Part shown: positions 34,139 to 43,365 of the stretch, piece after piece
How positions within the stretch are numbered: the stretch's first letter is position 1
Layout of the letters: every line of letters begins with the position of its first letter
Origin: Pseudomonadota bacterium
Lineage (GTDB): Bacteria; Pseudomonadota; Alphaproteobacteria; Rhizobiales; Methylopilaceae
Assembly: GCA_023388965.1 (NCBI GenBank)
Contig: JAEWFF010000073.1
Span: forward strand, 62,001 to 126,000
Length of the DNA: 64,000 nt
Direction: 5' to 3'
Notes under the pieces: model-generated
The model's input: only the letters and a program-made list of their open reading frames with translations
Told to the model about the DNA's origin: nothing
Database searches by the model: none
Made by a program: the position numbers and the translations under genes

Positions 34139-35467
34139 ATGAGTGAAAAGTCCAACCCGGCGCTGAAGCCGCAGGTGTCCGAAGCGACACGCTGGATTCA
34201 GCTTGCCGTCGGCGTCGTCTGCATGGTGGCGACCGCCAATATCCAGTACGCATGGACGCTGTTCGTTCCCGAGATTCAGGAAACCTTCGGCTGGGAACGC
34301 GCCTCCATCCAGATCGCGTTCACGATCTTCGTTCTTGTCCAGACATGGCTCGCGCCGATCGAGGGCTATTTCATCGACAAGCTCGGCCCGCGCTTCATGG
34401 TTGCGTTCGGCGCCATCTTCATCGGCCTTGCCTGGATCATCAATTCGCAGGCCACCAGCCTGATGGGCTTTTACGCAGGCGCGGCCATCGGCGGCGTCGG
34501 TGTCGGCTCGATCTACGCCACCTGCATCAACAACGCGCTGAAATGGTTCCCGGACCGCCGCGGCCTTGCCGTCGGTCTCACGGCGGGTGGTTATGGTGCC
34601 GGCTCGGCCGCCACGATCCTGCCGATCGCGGCCATGATCGAGACTTCGGGCTTCCAGGAAACCTTCCTCTTCTTCGGCCTTCTGCAGGGCGGCCTCGCCT
34701 TCGTCGCGGCCTGGTTCCTGCGCTCGCCGGGCAAGGAAGAGGTCCGCACCTCCGCGAAGCTCGTGCAGTCGCGCCGCGATTACACGCTGAAGGAAGCCAT
34801 GAGCACGAAGCTCTTCTGGCTGATGTTCTTCATGTTCATCTGCGTCGTTACCGGCGGCATGATGGCCGTGGCCCAGCTCGGCGTCATCGCGCAGGATCTC
34901 GGCGTCAAGGACTTCGAGGTCAATCTGTACTTCATCACGATGGCCGCTCTGCCGCTCGCGCTGATGCTCGACCGCGTCATGAACGGCATTTCCCGCCCGC
35001 TGTTCGGCTGGATCTCCGACAATATCGGCCGTGAAAAGACGATGGTCATCGCCTTCACCCTTGAAGGCTTCGGCATCATCGCGCTCGGCTATTTCGGCCA
35101 CAATCCGTACGCGTTCCTGATCCTGTCCGGCGTCGTGTTCCTGGCCTGGGGCGAGGTCTATTCGCTGTTCTCGGCGCTGGCGGGCGATGCCTTCGGCACC
35201 AAGCACATCGGCAAGATCTATGGCGTGCTCTACACGGCCAAGGGCATCGGCGCGCTGTTCGTTCCGGTCGGCAATCTGCTGATGGAAGCGACGGGCACGT
35301 GGTCGAGCGTCCTCTACACGGTCGCGGCCATGGACCTTACGGCGGCCTTCCTTGCCGTGGTCGCGCTGCGCCCGGTCCTTGCCGAGCATGTGTCGCGGTC
35401 CACGATCGTACCCACACCGGCCAAACCGGACGAAGCCGCCGACGCTTTGCCGGCTCCGGCCCACTGA
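34139..35467 (+). CDS. Oxalate/formate antiporter-like MFS transporter
   Basis: 442 residues with 12 membrane helices, the size of Oxalobacter OxlT. The start at 34139 has AGAGGAG at 7 bases, better than the ATG at 34121. Key family traits are QYAWTLFVPEIQETFGWERASIQIAFTIFVLVQTW near the N-terminus, GGVGVGSIYATCINNALKWFPDRRGLAVGL, and the conserved LGEK-like linker. OxlT exchanges oxalate for formate, and formate could feed fdh at 12 kb. It follows the anti-sigma gene by 67 bases and may be in its regulon. Confidence 0.9.
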   Translation: MSEKSNPALKPQVSEATRWIQLAVGVVCMVATANIQYAWTLFVPEIQETFGWERASIQIAFTIFVLVQTWLAPIEGYFIDKLGPRFMVAFGAIFIGLAWIINSQATSLMGFYAGAAIGGVGVGSIYATCINNALKWFPDRRGLAVGLTAGGYGAGSAATILPIAAMIETSGFQETFLFFGLLQGGLAFVAAWFLRSPGKEEVRTSAKLVQSRRDYTLKEAMSTKLFWLMFFMFICVVTGGMMAVAQLGVIAQDLGVKDFEVNLYFITMAALPLALMLDRVMNGISRPLFGWISDNIGREKTMVIAFTLEGFGIIALGYFGHNPYAFLILSGVVFLAWGEVYSLFSALAGDAFGTKHIGKIYGVLYTAKGIGALFVPVGNLLMEATGTWSSVLYTVAAMDLTAAFLAVVALRPVLAEHVSRSTIVPTPAKPDEAADALPAPAH

Positions 35468-35474
35468 CGGAATT

Positions 35475-35498
35475 GGGGCCGGCTTCGCGTCCGGCCCC
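35475..35498 (+). terminator. Stem-loop after the antiporter gene
   Basis: GGGGCCGG and CCGGCCCC arms around CTTCGCGT. There is no T-run, so it is likely a transcript 3'-end stabiliser or weak terminator. Confidence 0.45.
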
Positions 35499-35605
35499 GA
35501 TCGCGGTTCGCCGCGTTATTCCCCTCCCGCTGCGTTCCAAGGCGAGCGGGACACTTGAGGCAGACTGTCCCCCCGGCAGCCTGCCTTTTTTTTACGATAT
35601 TCCGT

Positions 35606-38023
35606 TCAGGCAACGCGGAAGCGGAAATTCCCGGCGCAATCGCGCAGCAAAGCAAGCGCTTCGTTTGCGGGCATCGGCCGGCCATAGGCATATCCCTGCC
35701 CGTGCGTACATCCCAGTTCGAGAAGCGTCCGCCCGGTTATCGTGTCCTCGACACCCTCGGCGATCACCGGCAGGTTCAGTCCGCGCGCCAGCGTTATGAT
35801 CGCCGAGACGAATTTGCGGCTTTCCGGATTTGTCGCGATATCGCTGACGAAGGAACGGTCGATCTTCAGTTTGTCGAAGTTCAGTTCGTGCAGATGCTGC
35901 AGGCTCGAATAACCGGTGCCGAAATCGTCGAGCGCGACCTTGATCCCGCGATTGCGGAACAATTGCAGGACCGCACGCGCCGCCTGAAAATCCTGGATCA
36001 GCGCATCTTCCGTAATCTCGACTTCGAGCCGCTCCGGCGCGATATCGTAATCACGCGCAACGCTCGCGATCATGGTCGGAAGCAAGGGGTCTCCGAGTTG
36101 GTGCGGAGACAGATTGACGGACAGGGTCAGATGCTCCGGCCAATTGCGGGCCTCGCGGCAGGCCGCACCCAGCAGATGCCGCGTCAGGGCTTCGATGAGG
36201 CCGACTTCGGCGGCGATGTGAATGAAGACGCCGGGCGGCAGAATGCCCTTGGACGGATGGTTCCACCGCGCCAGCACTTCGAAACCGGAAATTGTGCCGA
36301 GCTTCAGATCCACGATCGGCTGATAATAGGCGACGATCTCGCCGGCGCGGATGCCCGCGCGCAGTTCCGCCTCGATCGATATCCGTTCCTTCAATTCGAG
36401 CAGCATGTCCTGCTCGAAGAAGCGGAAGCCGCCGCGCTCATCGCGCTTGGCGCGGTACATGGCAAGATCGGCCGCCCGCAAAAGCTCATCGGGATCGCCC
36501 GCGTCCCGCCATGACAGTGCGATGCCCAATGTGCCGCCGATTTCGACATGGCCCGTCTGCGTCGGAAACGGCGCCGACATAGCGCGCATGACATCGCGCG
36601 CCACGATCCGCGCACGCTCGACATCGCTGTCGTCGCATGTCAGCACAAGCGCGAATTCGTCGCCGCCGAGCCGCGCGACGAGGTCGCCGTCGCGCGCGAT
36701 TGCTTTAAGCCGCCTTGCCGCCTCCTTCAGCACGAGATCGCCGACCGGATGACCGAGAAGGTCGTTCACCGGCTTGAACTTGTCGAGGTCGAGCACAAGC
36801 AGTGCGACGGGCTCGGGCGGAGATCGCCGGAACACGTTGAGAAGCCGGTCGTTGAGCAGGCGCCGATTGGCAAGCCCGGTCAGTTCGTCCATCCGTGCAA
36901 GCTCGCCGAGCCGCATATTGGCGTCCGCCAGACTGCGGTTCTTGTCGACGATGGTCGTTTCGTTGCGCGCCAGAAGATCGGCCGTGACGTTGAATGTATT
37001 GACGAGCTCCGCGAAATCCCGCGGCAGCTTGTCCGGATCGACACGCGTGTCGCGCCGGCCGGCGCCGAATGCCGAAGCCGCGTGCGTCAAGGCCCGGATC
37101 GGCTTGACGATGATGGTTTCGGCAAGCACCCACGCAATCGCGAAGATGGCGACAAAGAACAGGAGGTTCTTGCCGAACGCCTCGCGCGCAGCCGCCCGCA
37201 CCGGTTCCATCAGCCTGCTCTCGGAAAATCCGATGATGACCCGCGCCCCGGAATCGGCGAGATCGGCGGATGTGAACAGGCGGCGAATCCCGTCGGGGCC
37301 GAGGCCGTCGACAATCTTCTGGCCGGACAGGGCCTTGAACAGCGTATCGTTGGACAGATTGTGCCCGACCAGCCCGCGCGCCTTGCGGTCGGTCGAAACC
37401 ACCGTCCCGGACCGGTCCACGAGCAGAACGGTCGTGTCCTCGCCACCGCCCATATTCTCCGCCACCTCGTTCAGGAAGCTGAGATCGAGGGACAGGATGA
37501 TCACCGAATCGATCTTGCCCTCGTAATCGAAGCGCGGAGCCGCCGCGAGCACGATCGGCTCGTCATGGACGCGGCCCATCACGTAATCGCTGAGCACGAA
37601 GCGGTGCGTCGCCAGGACTTCCTTGAAATAGGCCCGGTCGGCCACGTTGACCGGCGGTTTGAGCGGCCCGGAACTGCAGACCAGATTGCCCTGCGCATCG
37701 GCGATGGTTATGGCGCGCAGCCAGCGGGAGTCGTGGGCGATCTCCTGGAAATCCTCCCCACAGGCATCCACGCTGGGCGCCAGTTTGGTCACGATGCCAA
37801 GCAACAGCTTGGCCGCCGAGACGAATTCGTACTGCTGATAGGCCAGCCGGTCGGCCACCAGCGCCATGCGCGCCTTGACCTCGTCGCTCCGCTGATCGCG
37901 GCGCGCGGTGACTTCGAGATAGGAATCCAGCGCAAGCGCCAGCGCGGCGAGCGCCATCAAGGCAATCAGCCTTTGGCGTATGCCCATTCTCAACAAGGGA
38001 CGCAGAGGCGGCAGAGGGCCCAT
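35606..38023 (-). CDS. GGDEF-EAL cyclic-di-GMP enzyme with sensor domain
   Basis: 805 residues. N-terminal membrane helix, periplasmic dCACHE-like sensor of about 240 residues, second helix (NLLFFVAIFAIAWVLAETIIV), HAMP, then GGDEF and EAL. The cyclase site RLGGDEF is intact with I-site RDGD five residues before. The EAL domain reads EVLARW but keeps the catalytic Glu/Asn/Asp/Lys set (LSVNLSPHQLG, EITEDAL, DDFGTGYSSLQ, KIDRSFV, EGVE), so both activities are possible. It is convergent with the OxlT-like gene. The start at 38023 is tentative; an in-frame ATG 12 codons later (MGIRQRLIALMA) is plausible. Confidence 0.93.
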   Translation of the reverse strand: MGPLPPLRPLLRMGIRQRLIALMALAALALALDSYLEVTARRDQRSDEVKARMALVADRLAYQQYEFVSAAKLLLGIVTKLAPSVDACGEDFQEIAHDSRWLRAITIADAQGNLVCSSGPLKPPVNVADRAYFKEVLATHRFVLSDYVMGRVHDEPIVLAAAPRFDYEGKIDSVIILSLDLSFLNEVAENMGGGEDTTVLLVDRSGTVVSTDRKARGLVGHNLSNDTLFKALSGQKIVDGLGPDGIRRLFTSADLADSGARVIIGFSESRLMEPVRAAAREAFGKNLLFFVAIFAIAWVLAETIIVKPIRALTHAASAFGAGRRDTRVDPDKLPRDFAELVNTFNVTADLLARNETTIVDKNRSLADANMRLGELARMDELTGLANRRLLNDRLLNVFRRSPPEPVALLVLDLDKFKPVNDLLGHPVGDLVLKEAARRLKAIARDGDLVARLGGDEFALVLTCDDSDVERARIVARDVMRAMSAPFPTQTGHVEIGGTLGIALSWRDAGDPDELLRAADLAMYRAKRDERGGFRFFEQDMLLELKERISIEAELRAGIRAGEIVAYYQPIVDLKLGTISGFEVLARWNHPSKGILPPGVFIHIAAEVGLIEALTRHLLGAACREARNWPEHLTLSVNLSPHQLGDPLLPTMIASVARDYDIAPERLEVEITEDALIQDFQAARAVLQLFRNRGIKVALDDFGTGYSSLQHLHELNFDKLKIDRSFVSDIATNPESRKFVSAIITLARGLNLPVIAEGVEDTITGRTLLELGCTHGQGYAYGRPMPANEALALLRDCAGNFRFRVA

Positions 38024-38292
38024 TGCGGCAGAATGGGCCGACGGGATGAATATTGTCTTAGAAGGCGACCCGGGAATTTAATCGTTCCGGAATGCGGCGA
38101 ATGCCCTCCCAAATCGCATTGACCCCCGCCCCGCTCTCCTCTAGAGAAAGCGCCGTGCGGGCCGTTTCGGCCCGCGCTTTGATTTTGCACGCACCCGTGG
38201 CCCGGCCGTTTTTTTCGGTCGAGAGCCTGTCGGCCCCTGAGAGGGGGTGCCAGGAGGGCGCGTCTCCCACTTCGCATTCAAGGGAACGCGAT

Positions 38293-38910
38293 ATGTCCAA
38301 GCGTCATGCTTCCAAGCATAAGATCGACCGCCGTCTCGGCGTAAACCTGTTCGGCCGCTCCAAGAGCCCGGTCAACCGCCGCGAATACGGCCCCGGCCAG
38401 CACGGCCAGCGCCGCAAGGGCAAGATTTCGGATTTCGGCACCCAGCTCCGCGCCAAGCAGAAGCTGAAGGGATCCTACGGAGACATCTCCGAGAAGCAGT
38501 TCCACAAGATCTACGCCGAAGCCGCCCGCCTGAAGGGCGATACCTCGGCGAACCTGATCGGACTTCTGGAATCGCGCCTTGATGCGGTCGTCTACCGCGC
38601 CAAGTTCGTGCCCACGATCTTCGCCGCCCGTCAGTTCATCAATCACGGTCACGTCAAGGTGAACGGAAAGCGCGTGAACATCGGCAGCGCCCGTCTCAAG
38701 GTCGGCGATGTGATCGAGGTCAAGGAATCGTCCAAGCAGATGGCGCTGGTGCTCGAAGCGGTCGCCCTGCCCGAGCGTGACGTGCCGGATTACATCTCGG
38801 CCGATCATTCCAAGATGACGGCGCAGTTCGTCCGCGTCCCGGCGCTCGGCGATGTGCCTTACCCGGTCCAGCAGGAGCCGAATCTGGTCGTCGAATATTA
38901 TTCGCGCTGA
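38293..38910 (+). CDS. rpsD: 30S ribosomal protein S4
   Basis: 205 residues, start MSKRHASKHKIDRRLG at 38293 (a longer frame exists but is not conserved). The S4 RNA-binding domain is VVYRAKFVPTIFAARQFINHGHVKVNGKRVN. It binds 16S rRNA and initiates small-subunit assembly. It stands alone, outside the alpha operon, as usual in this order. A strong terminator follows. Confidence 0.99.
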   Translation: MSKRHASKHKIDRRLGVNLFGRSKSPVNRREYGPGQHGQRRKGKISDFGTQLRAKQKLKGSYGDISEKQFHKIYAEAARLKGDTSANLIGLLESRLDAVVYRAKFVPTIFAARQFINHGHVKVNGKRVNIGSARLKVGDVIEVKESSKQMALVLEAVALPERDVPDYISADHSKMTAQFVRVPALGDVPYPVQQEPNLVVEYYSR

Positions 38911-38936
38911 TCGGATTTTCCGTTCCCGGAAATGCA

Positions 38937-38964
38937 AAAGCCGCCCTTCGGGGCGGCTTTTTTC
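38937..38964 (+). terminator. Rho-independent terminator of rpsD
   Basis: AAAGCCGCC-CTTC-GGGGCGGCTTTTTT; a strong stem and T-run. Confidence 0.92.
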
Positions 38965-38986
38965 TTATGCGCGGAAAAAACGGGCT

Positions 38987-39319
38987 TTAGGAAGTCTGCT
39001 TCACCGGCAGGCCCTTGGAGGCGAAAAGCTGCTGCAGCTCGCCGGCCTGGAACATTTCACGGACGATGTCGCAGCCGCCCACGAATTCGCCCTTCACGTA
39101 AAGCTGGGGGATCGTCGGCCAGTTGGAGAATTCCTTGATGCCGTTGCGCACGCCATCGTCATCCAGCACGTTCACATCCTTGTAGGGCGTGCCGAGATAT
39201 TCGAGAATCTGCACCACCTGCCCGGAAAAGCCGCACATCGGGAACTGCTTCGTGCCTTTCATGAAAAGCACGACATCGTTACCGTCGACATTCTGTTTGA
39301 TCTGTTCGAGAGCGTTCAT
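38987..39319 (-). CDS. grxD: Monothiol glutaredoxin (Grx4/GrxD type)
   Basis: 110 residues with the CGFS active site (QFPMCGFSGQVVQILE), GSH/Fe-S binding TIPQLYVKGEFVGGCDIV, and no TRX extension. Such proteins hold [2Fe-2S] clusters with glutathione and cooperate with BolA proteins. It lies 57 bases downstream of bolA on the same strand, the classic BolA-Grx arrangement, placing it in iron-sulfur trafficking and iron sensing. Read-through from purL-bolA is likely. Confidence 0.95.
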   Translation of the reverse strand: MNALEQIKQNVDGNDVVLFMKGTKQFPMCGFSGQVVQILEYLGTPYKDVNVLDDDGVRNGIKEFSNWPTIPQLYVKGEFVGGCDIVREMFQAGELQQLFASKGLPVKQTS

Positions 39320-39376
39320 CTTTCTGCCTCCTCGGCCGGTTCAAGGGCGGCCGGTGTACGCCATATAAGAACGGAT

Positions 39377-39613
39377 TTACGGATTGGGAGCCGAGGTCTG
39401 CAAGGCCAGCGCGTGCAACACGCCGCCCATGCGTCCCTGTAGCGCGGCATAGACCATCTGGTGCTGCTGCACGCGGCTTTTGCCACGAAACGCCTCGGAT
39501 ATGACGGTCGCGGCATAATGGTCGCCATCGCCCGCCAGATCCTTGATCGTGACCTGGGCGTCGGGAAAGGCGTCCTTGATCATTCTCTCGATATCGCTGG
39601 CGGCCATCGCCAT
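39377..39613 (-). CDS. bolA: BolA-family protein
   Basis: 78 residues from ATG 39613, with GGGGA at 7 bases; an upstream TTG at 39619 is less likely. The BolA fold includes the conserved His in FRGKSRVQQHQMVYAAL. BolA proteins partner with CGFS glutaredoxins to bind [2Fe-2S] clusters. The ATG overlaps the purL stop region by four bases, and grxD follows 57 bases later, so the three are cotranscribed. Confidence 0.93.
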   Translation of the reverse strand: MAMAASDIERMIKDAFPDAQVTIKDLAGDGDHYAATVISEAFRGKSRVQQHQMVYAALQGRMGGVLHALALQTSAPNP

Positions 39614-39615
39614 GG

Positions 39616-41823
39616 TCAATTCCCCGCTTGCGCCATATAGGCTGGGAACCAGCCTTCATGCGCTTCTCGAAGTTCGGCGAGCGACAGGCTCTCGCCCTCC
39701 GGCAACGCCAACGCAGCGCTGCCCGTGATGCCGAGCTTGAGCGCGGGAACGCCCGCCGCCTTCGCATCGGCCAATATTCTGTCAGGATCGGAAGTCGTAA
39801 CGAGATAGCGCCCCTGGTCCTCGCCGAACAAGGCGGCGTGCGCCGGCACGCGCGCAGGCAGCGTCTCGATCCTTGCGCCGATATCGCCCGCCATCGCCAT
39901 TTCGGCGAGCCCCACGGCAAGTCCGCCGTCCGACAGATCGTGCGCCGCTGAAACGCGCCCGGCGAGAATTGCCGTACGCACGAAATCGCCGTTTCGCTTC
40001 TCGGCGTCGAGATCGACCGGGGGCGGCGCGCCCTCCTCGCGATTTTCGATCAGCCACAGATAGACGGATGAGCCGAGCCAGCCGGCCGTCTCGCCGATCA
40101 GGACGATCGCTTCACCCTCGGCCTTGAAATCGAGCGAGGCGGATTTCGCCACATCGTCGACGACGCCGACGCCGCCGATCGTTGGCGTCGGCAGGATGCC
40201 GCGCCCCTGCGTCTCGTTGTAGAGCGAGACATTGCCCGACACGACCGGGAAATCCAGCGCCGCGCAGGCGGCTCCGATGCCCTTCAGGCAGCCGACGAAC
40301 TGACCCATGATTTCAGGGCGTTCCGGATTGCCGAAATTCAGATTGTCGGTGAGCGCGAGCGGGCGTCCGCCAACCGCCGTGATGTTGCGCCAGGCTTCCG
40401 CCACCGCCTGTTTGCCTCCCTCGAACGGATCGGCCTCGCAATAGCGCGGAGTCACGTCGCAGGTCAGCGCCAGTCCTTTCGGGCCGTCGTCGAGCCGCAC
40501 CACGGCCGCATCGCCGCCCGGACGCTGCACGGTGTTGCCAAGGATCAGATGGTCGTATTGCTCGTAGACCCAGCGCTTCGAGCAGAGCTCCGGCGAACCG
40601 ATCAAAGTCTTCAGAGCGCCGGCCAGCGATTTGGGCGCCGCCACCTGATCGGCCGTAATGACGGGGCGCTTTGGCGTCTCGACCCACGGACGGTCGTAGA
40701 TGGGCGCCTCGTCGCCGAGTTCCTTGATCGGCAGATCGGCCCATTCCTTGCCCTGATGCCAGACGCGGAAGCGCAGATCGTCGGTCGTGTGCCCGACCAC
40801 CGCGAAATCGAGCCCCCATTTCTTGAAGACGGCTTTCGCGACCTCTTCCTTGGCGGGATCGAGTACCATGAGCATGCGCTCCTGGCTCTCCGACAGCATC
40901 ATCTCGTAAGCCGTCATGCCGTCTTCGCGCGTCGGTACGCTGTCGAGGTCGAGCTTGACGCCGAGATTGCCCTTGGCGCCCATTTCCACGGACGACGAGG
41001 TCAGGCCCGCCGCGCCCATATCCTGAATGGCCACCACCGCGCCGGTGCCCATCAGTTCCAGAGTGGCTTCGAGCAGCAGCTTTTCAGCGAAGGGATCGCC
41101 AACCTGCACGGTCGGCCGTTTCTCGTCCGACGCATCGTCGAATTCGGCCGAGGCCATGGTCGCACCGTGGATGCCGTCGCGCCCGGTCTTGGAGCCGAGA
41201 TAGACGATCGGATTTCCGACGCCGGTCGCCTTGGCATAGAAAATCGAATCCGTGCGGCAGATGCCCACCGCCATCGCATTGACGAGAATGTTGCCGTCAT
41301 AGCGCGTGTGGAAACCCACCTGCCCGCCGACCGTCGGCACGCCGAACGCATTTCCGTAGCCGCCGATGCCGGAGACTACGCCCGAAATCAGATGCCGCGT
41401 CTTCGGATGATCCGGATCGCCGAACCGCAGCGCGTTCAACGCCGCGATCGGCCGCGCGCCCATTGTGAAGACATCGCGCAGGATGCCGCCGACGCCGGTC
41501 GCCGCGCCCTGATAGGGCTCGATGAAGCTTGGATGGTTGTGGCTTTCCATCTTGAACACCACGGCCATGCCGTCGCCGACATCGATCACGCCGGCGTTCT
41601 CGCCCGGCCCCTGGATCACCCAGGGCGCCTTGGTCGGCAGGCCTTTGAGGTGAAGGCGCGAGCTTTTGTACGAGCAGTGCTCGTTCCACATCGCCGAAAA
41701 GATGCCAAGCTCGGTCAAGGTCGGCTCGCGGCCGATCAGATCGAGAATGCGCTCATATTCGTCGGGTTTGAGCCCGTGCTGGGCAACAAGTTCAGGCGTG
41801 ATGGCAGAGGCGGATACCGCCAT
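39616..41823 (-). CDS. purL: Phosphoribosylformylglycinamidine synthase subunit PurL
   Basis: 735 residues, the small type that functions with PurS and PurQ. Step 4 of IMP synthesis: FGAR + ATP + ammonia to FGAM. N-terminal MWNEHCSYKSSRLHL, MESHNHPSFIEPYQGAATGVGGILRDVFTMGARPIA (ATP/substrate) and the C-terminal AIRS-like GGDAAVVRLD...AHDLSDGGLAVGLAEMAM are present. bolA begins within its stop region. purQ and purS lie 1.5 kb away, separated from purL by a VWA gene on the other strand. Confidence 0.99.
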   Translation of the reverse strand: MAVSASAITPELVAQHGLKPDEYERILDLIGREPTLTELGIFSAMWNEHCSYKSSRLHLKGLPTKAPWVIQGPGENAGVIDVGDGMAVVFKMESHNHPSFIEPYQGAATGVGGILRDVFTMGARPIAALNALRFGDPDHPKTRHLISGVVSGIGGYGNAFGVPTVGGQVGFHTRYDGNILVNAMAVGICRTDSIFYAKATGVGNPIVYLGSKTGRDGIHGATMASAEFDDASDEKRPTVQVGDPFAEKLLLEATLELMGTGAVVAIQDMGAAGLTSSSVEMGAKGNLGVKLDLDSVPTREDGMTAYEMMLSESQERMLMVLDPAKEEVAKAVFKKWGLDFAVVGHTTDDLRFRVWHQGKEWADLPIKELGDEAPIYDRPWVETPKRPVITADQVAAPKSLAGALKTLIGSPELCSKRWVYEQYDHLILGNTVQRPGGDAAVVRLDDGPKGLALTCDVTPRYCEADPFEGGKQAVAEAWRNITAVGGRPLALTDNLNFGNPERPEIMGQFVGCLKGIGAACAALDFPVVSGNVSLYNETQGRGILPTPTIGGVGVVDDVAKSASLDFKAEGEAIVLIGETAGWLGSSVYLWLIENREEGAPPPVDLDAEKRNGDFVRTAILAGRVSAAHDLSDGGLAVGLAEMAMAGDIGARIETLPARVPAHAALFGEDQGRYLVTTSDPDRILADAKAAGVPALKLGITGSAALALPEGESLSLAELREAHEGWFPAYMAQAGN

Positions 41824-42093
41824 GGGCTCACTCTGGGATTCGGCCGCGGGAGGGTTCGCCTTGGGATAGCCGCTCGGCCCCCGTCAGGCAAACGGATTCG
41901 GGCTCCTGCGGCCACACGGCCCGGGCGGCAGCCCGCATAAACCGGGAAATGTTAAGGTAATCCGCAGGTAAATATTAAGCCTGCAAAACACTATTCTCGA
42001 AATCGCGTCTCTTTTAAGCGAGATTCAGATTTAGAGCGGATATTCGGCTGGTATATCCGGCGCCGTTTTCTGGCAGCCGACCGAGGCCGACCA

Positions 42094-43356
42094 ATGTTCA
42101 ACCGCTTCCGCGCCGAAAAATCCGGCAGCGTTCTGGTGATCTTCGCACTGTCATTCCTGGTGCTGATCGGCGCGATCGGTCTGGCCATCGATTATGCGCG
42201 TGCCGTGGAAGCGCGCAGCCGCCTTCAGGCCGCCGTCGATTCCACCGCTCTGGCCCTTGCCCACGCCGACCGCGATATGTCCGAAGCCGACCTGAATGTC
42301 TTGGCAAACAGCATTCTGGCGCAGAATTTCCCCGCCAATCCCGACATTCTCGACGGCACGCTCGACGTCCAGCGCGGCAAGGATTTCATCTCGGTGACGA
42401 GCACGGCCGAGATAAAGACGATCCTGATGAACGTGCTCGGCATCCGCAGCACGTCCATCGCGGCGGAGGGTCAGGCCATATGGGGGTCGGTAAAGCTCGA
42501 AGTCGCGCTCGTCCTCGACAATTCAGGATCCATGGCCGACGACAATCGGCTTGTCGAACTGAAGAAGGCGGCCAAGGAACTGATCAACATCCTCGAAGAC
42601 GCCGCGTTCGAGCCCGGAACCGTCAAGATCGGGCTCGTTCCGTTCGCATCGTCCGTCCGCGTCCAGCCAGCCACTTACAAGAACGCGAACTGGATTCGTT
42701 TTGACGAAATATGCAGCGGAAGCGGCCGGAACCGTCGCTGCAACCCCTTCGACAAGGACGACTGGGACGGCTGCCTGAAGGATCGCGACAAGAATTACGA
42801 TGTCACCGACGGCGACTTTTCCTCGGCAACCAATGCCACGAAATATCCGGCCATCGAGCTCTGCCCTACCACCGGCAACTCAAAGACAAACGAGAACAAA
42901 CTAGGCTACATCACACCGCTCAGCGAGAATTTCGACAGCATGCGAACAGCTGTCGATGCGATGAGAGCGGGTGGCTACACCAATCTGACAATCGGCATCG
43001 CAATGGGCATGTCCATATTATCGCACCAGGCGCCGTTCACTGAAGGTGTGGACCCCAGCATCCCGACGGACCAGAAAACGGAAAAAATCATTATCGCGCT
43101 CAGCGATGGCGAAAATACCCGGAACGGGCACGGCGACAGCAAAAACACGATCAATACGCGCAACAAGCAGGCCTGCACCAATGCCAAGGCCGCCGGAATC
43201 TACGTTTATACGATCCTTCTCGTTGACGGCGACAAGAACCTGTTGACCCAATGCGCATCGCCGAGTGGCTTCGAGCTCGTCGAGGACGCTGCCAAACTGC
43301 TGACGACCTTCCGCACTATCGGCGCGAAAATCACAAAACTGCGGCTCGGGAAATAA
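42094..43356 (+). CDS. TadE/G-VWA domain protein (pilus or surface assembly type)
   Basis: 420 residues. The N-terminal RFRAEKSGSVLVIFALSFLVLIGAIGLAIDYARAVEARSRLQAAVDSTALALA matches the TadE/TadG processing-type helix. The VWA domain has an intact MIDAS (DNSGSM, residues 142-147). A cysteine-containing insert with polar Asn/Asp-rich stretches lies around residues 205-270. TadG-like proteins anchor to the inner membrane and support Flp pilus assembly, but no tad/cpa genes are nearby. It is oriented opposite to the pur genes, between purL and purQ. The last third is lower in GC. Confidence 0.85.
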   Translation: MFNRFRAEKSGSVLVIFALSFLVLIGAIGLAIDYARAVEARSRLQAAVDSTALALAHADRDMSEADLNVLANSILAQNFPANPDILDGTLDVQRGKDFISVTSTAEIKTILMNVLGIRSTSIAAEGQAIWGSVKLEVALVLDNSGSMADDNRLVELKKAAKELINILEDAAFEPGTVKIGLVPFASSVRVQPATYKNANWIRFDEICSGSGRNRRCNPFDKDDWDGCLKDRDKNYDVTDGDFSSATNATKYPAIELCPTTGNSKTNENKLGYITPLSENFDSMRTAVDAMRAGGYTNLTIGIAMGMSILSHQAPFTEGVDPSIPTDQKTEKIIIALSDGENTRNGHGDSKNTINTRNKQACTNAKAAGIYVYTILLVDGDKNLLTQCASPSGFELVEDAAKLLTTFRTIGAKITKLRLGK

Positions 43357-43365
43357 TAACGGGGC

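Noticed and set aside
35606..38023. Degenerate EAL (EVL) as sign of inactive phosphodiesterase
   Set aside because: The glutamate is retained and the other catalytic residues are present, so activity is not excluded; EVL is a common variant.
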